From NCBI RefSeq assembly GCF_000497445.1, contig NZ_CM002285.1:8843426-8861106 (forward strand): a stretch of DNA of 17,681 nt. The letters run 5' to 3'. Shown here piece by piece: positions 16,246 to 17,681 of this stretch; position 1 is the first letter of the stretch; every line of letters starts with the position of its first letter. The notes under the pieces are model-generated. The model was not told the origin of the DNA. It saw only the letters and a list, made by a program, of their open reading frames with translations, and did not search any database. The stretch is from Streptomyces roseochromogenus subsp. oscitans DS 12.976. Lineage in GTDB: Bacteria; Actinomycetota; Actinomycetes; Streptomycetales; Streptomycetaceae. A program made the position numbers and the translations under genes.

Positions 16246-16943
16246 GGCACGGCCGACGACAGCACACCCGCCGCCACCGCGCACAGCACGGCTCCGGCCG
16301 TCGGCGGATGCCGTACGGCGACGAGGATCCCGATCGGCAGGAAGGTCACCGCGGAGGCACACGCGGCCGCCGCCGACCCCTGCGCACCCGGGATGCGCCG
16401 CCCGACGATCCGGTTGAGCAGGATGTACGAGGCCCAGCAGCAGGCGGCCGCCAGGGCCAGCCCCATCCCCAGGTAGTCGGTGGACGGCTGAGGGCGCATC
16501 AGCACGACGACTCCGGCTGCCGCCAGCACGGCGCACCCGGCGTCCAGCCGGCGCCGCGAGCTGGCCAGCGCGATGCTCAGCGGGCCCAGGAACTCCAGAG
16601 TCACCGCCAGTCCCAGGCCGATCCGGTCGATCGCGCTGTACAGGGTCAGGTTCATGGTGCCGAAGACCCCGGCGAGCAGCAGCACCGGCCACCACTGCCG
16701 CCAGGTGAAGTCGCTCAGGCGCGGCCGGCCGACGGCCACGAGGACCAGCGCGGCGACGTACTGGCGTATCGCCACCACCCCGAGCGGACCGAGGACCGGA
16801 AAGGCCAGCGAGCCGATCGCCGCGCCGGTCTGGTTGGAGAGGCCGCTGCCGAACATGGTCGCCACGCCGGCCAGCCGTCCCGGTGCGGGGGCGCGGACCG
16901 CGGGGGACACCGTCACGTCGGGAGAGGGGAGAGCGCGTCGCAT
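16053..16943 (-). CDS. EamA/RhtA-type (DMT superfamily) transporter
   Basis: This 296-aa membrane protein has about ten hydrophobic segments in two EamA halves. The first half includes TMFGSGLSNQTGAAIGSLAF, VVAIRQYVAALVLVAVG, LLLAGVFGTMNLTLYSAI and GLGLAVTLEFLGPLSIAL; the second includes ALAAACCWASYILLNRIVG, AVTFLPIGILVAV and VNPVLAAVVGWAVLGQ. It resembles the RhtA group of amino-acid or metabolite exporters; its substrate is unknown. The ATG at 16943 is chosen since the frame upstream to 16991 runs into the LysR promoter region; the SD is weak. It is divergent from a LysR gene, which probably controls it. Its 3' end overlaps the opposing secreted ORF. Confidence 0.93.
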   Translation of the reverse strand: MRRALPSPDVTVSPAVRAPAPGRLAGVATMFGSGLSNQTGAAIGSLAFPVLGPLGVVAIRQYVAALVLVAVGRPRLSDFTWRQWWPVLLLAGVFGTMNLTLYSAIDRIGLGLAVTLEFLGPLSIALASSRRRLDAGCAVLAAAGVVVLMRPQPSTDYLGMGLALAAACCWASYILLNRIVGRRIPGAQGSAAAACASAVTFLPIGILVAVRHPPTAGAVLCAVAAGVLSSAVPYLADLLTLRTVPAQTFGLFMSVNPVLAAVVGWAVLGQGLGVPEWAGIGAVVAANAASIATIRT

Positions 16944-17011
16944 GACAGGAGCGTCCGCTCGCCCGCGGCTTGCACAAAATGCATGCAGCACACGATCTAT
17001 ACGCTGGACGC
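16944..17011. promoter_or_regulatory. lysR-eamA divergent control region
   Basis: This 68-bp region separates two divergent starts. TGCA occurs at 16971, 16980 and 16984, within TTGCACAAAATGCATGCAG; the first two copies form a short dyad with a 5-base spacer, the kind of A/T-centred palindrome LysR proteins bind. TATACG at 16998 is a possible -10 for lysR, which would give a nearly leaderless transcript. Confidence 0.4.
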
Positions 17012-17681
17012 ATGGATGAGGTCGAACTGCGGCAGCTGCGCTGTCTCGTCGCCATCGTCGACGAGGGCACCTTCACCGACGCGGCGATCGCCCTGGGAGT
17101 GTCCCAGGCGGCCGTGTCCCGCACCCTGGCCGGGCTCGAACGGGCCCTGGGCGTAAGGCTGTTGCGGCGGACCTCGCGCGAGGTGACCCCGACGGCGACC
17201 GGGCTGCGGGTGGTGGCGCAGGCCCGGCGGGTGCTGGCGGACGTCGCCGCCCTGGTCCAGGAGGCCACTTCGGGGCACACCCGGCTGCGGATCGGCTACG
17301 CGTGGTCGGCGGTCGGCCGTCACACCGTCGCCTTCCAGCGGCGCTGGACCGCCGCGCACCCCGGGATCGATCTGCATCTCGTCCGCGTCAACACGGCGTC
17401 CGCCGGTCTCGGCGAAGGCGCCTGCGATCTCGCGGTGGTGCGCCGGCCGCTGGAGGACCGGCGGTTCGATACGGCCATCGTGGGCCTGGAGCGGCGCCTG
17501 TGCGCGCTGGCCGCCGACGATCCGCTGGCCCGGCGCCGCTCCGTACGGCTCGCCGATCTCACCGGCCGGATCCTCCTGGTCGACCGGCGCACTGGCACCA
17601 CCACCCCCGAGCTGTGGCCGCCGGACACCCGCCCCGCCGTCGAGGAGACGCATGACGTCGACGACTGGCTCACCGTCATCG
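17012..17681 (+). CDS. LysR-family transcriptional regulator, 3' end outside window
   Basis: The visible 223 residues start MDEVELRQLRCLVAIVDEG, the typical LysR beginning, with a winged helix-turn-helix (FTDAAIALGVSQAAVSRTLAGLERALGVRLLRR, about 20-52). A linker helix follows, then the start of the periplasmic-binding-like effector domain (RLRIGYAWSAVGRHTVAFQ; GEGACDLAVVRRPLEDRRF). About 70-80 residues are expected beyond the right edge. The ATG at 17012 has only GGA four bases upstream. It is divergent from the EamA exporter with 68 bp between the starts, the classic LysR layout for controlling the neighbouring gene; the inducer is unknown. Confidence 0.95.
   Translation, partial: MDEVELRQLRCLVAIVDEGTFTDAAIALGVSQAAVSRTLAGLERALGVRLLRRTSREVTPTATGLRVVAQARRVLADVAALVQEATSGHTRLRIGYAWSAVGRHTVAFQRRWTAAHPGIDLHLVRVNTASAGLGEGACDLAVVRRPLEDRRFDTAIVGLERRLCALAADDPLARRRSVRLADLTGRILLVDRRTGTTTPELWPPDTRPAVEETHDVDDWLTVI

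Noticed and set aside
15112..17280. A 722-codon minus-strand frame spanning tetR, the leader, eamA and lysR
   Set aside because: It crosses several recognised genes in other frames and shows no domain; an artefact of GC-rich sequence.

Overview
This window is very GC-rich, with strongly G/C-biased third codon positions, frequent GTG starts and GTGA/ATGA gene overlaps. Its gene families (GlgE-pathway enzymes, a SigB/SigF-type sigma factor, an ANTAR protein, DUF5133, a DrrA/DrrB-like exporter) point to a Streptomyces or close relative. It reads as chromosomal: no tRNA, rRNA, insertion sequence, phage module or CRISPR array was seen.

Left block (1-6528), alpha-glucan metabolism. On the minus strand a DUF5133 gene is followed by glgE and then treS. 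The last two overlap by 4 bases, and treS runs off the left edge. Divergently on the plus strand, a GHKL-like ATPase-fold protein with an unusual 11-residue-repeat tail overlaps glgX (debranching enzyme) by a GTGA junction. TreS interconverts trehalose and maltose, GlgE polymerises maltose-1-phosphate into alpha-1,4-glucan, and GlgX removes branches, so the block holds both building and breakdown functions. Maltokinase and the branching enzyme GlgB would be expected beyond the left edge. The divergent intergenic region carries an exact 12-bp-period repeat that folds into two hairpins.

Middle block (6598-11410), stress and regulation. A two-domain VOC protein (minus) is divergent from a stand-alone ANTAR protein (plus), which converges on a SigB-family sigma factor (minus). 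Divergent from the sigma gene is a plus-strand operon: a MarR-type regulator, two tiny start-stop-coupled reading frames made partly by a 20-bp tandem duplication, an ABC ATPase with a long low-complexity N-terminal extension, and an ABC-2 permease. Plausible promoters and a MarR operator lie between the sigma and marR genes.

Right block (11600-17681). It begins with a conserved-looking hypothetical protein on its own promoter. A hairpin-rich convergent terminator region separates it from a stand-alone hemC-like gene, which has an ATP-dependent DNA ligase gene upstream. Next comes a truncated MFS transporter remnant divergent from an apparently intact TetR regulator. A structured leader follows, ahead of a short secreted-protein reading frame whose GTG start sits inside a perfect hairpin and whose 3' half is antisense to an EamA-family exporter. 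That exporter is divergent from a LysR regulator cut by the right edge.

No wholly new multi-gene system is evident. The most unusual signals are the stop-start relay in front of the ABC ATPase, the structured leader plus start-codon hairpin before the secreted ORF, and the repeat-tailed, Asn-lacking GHKL protein coupled to glgX.
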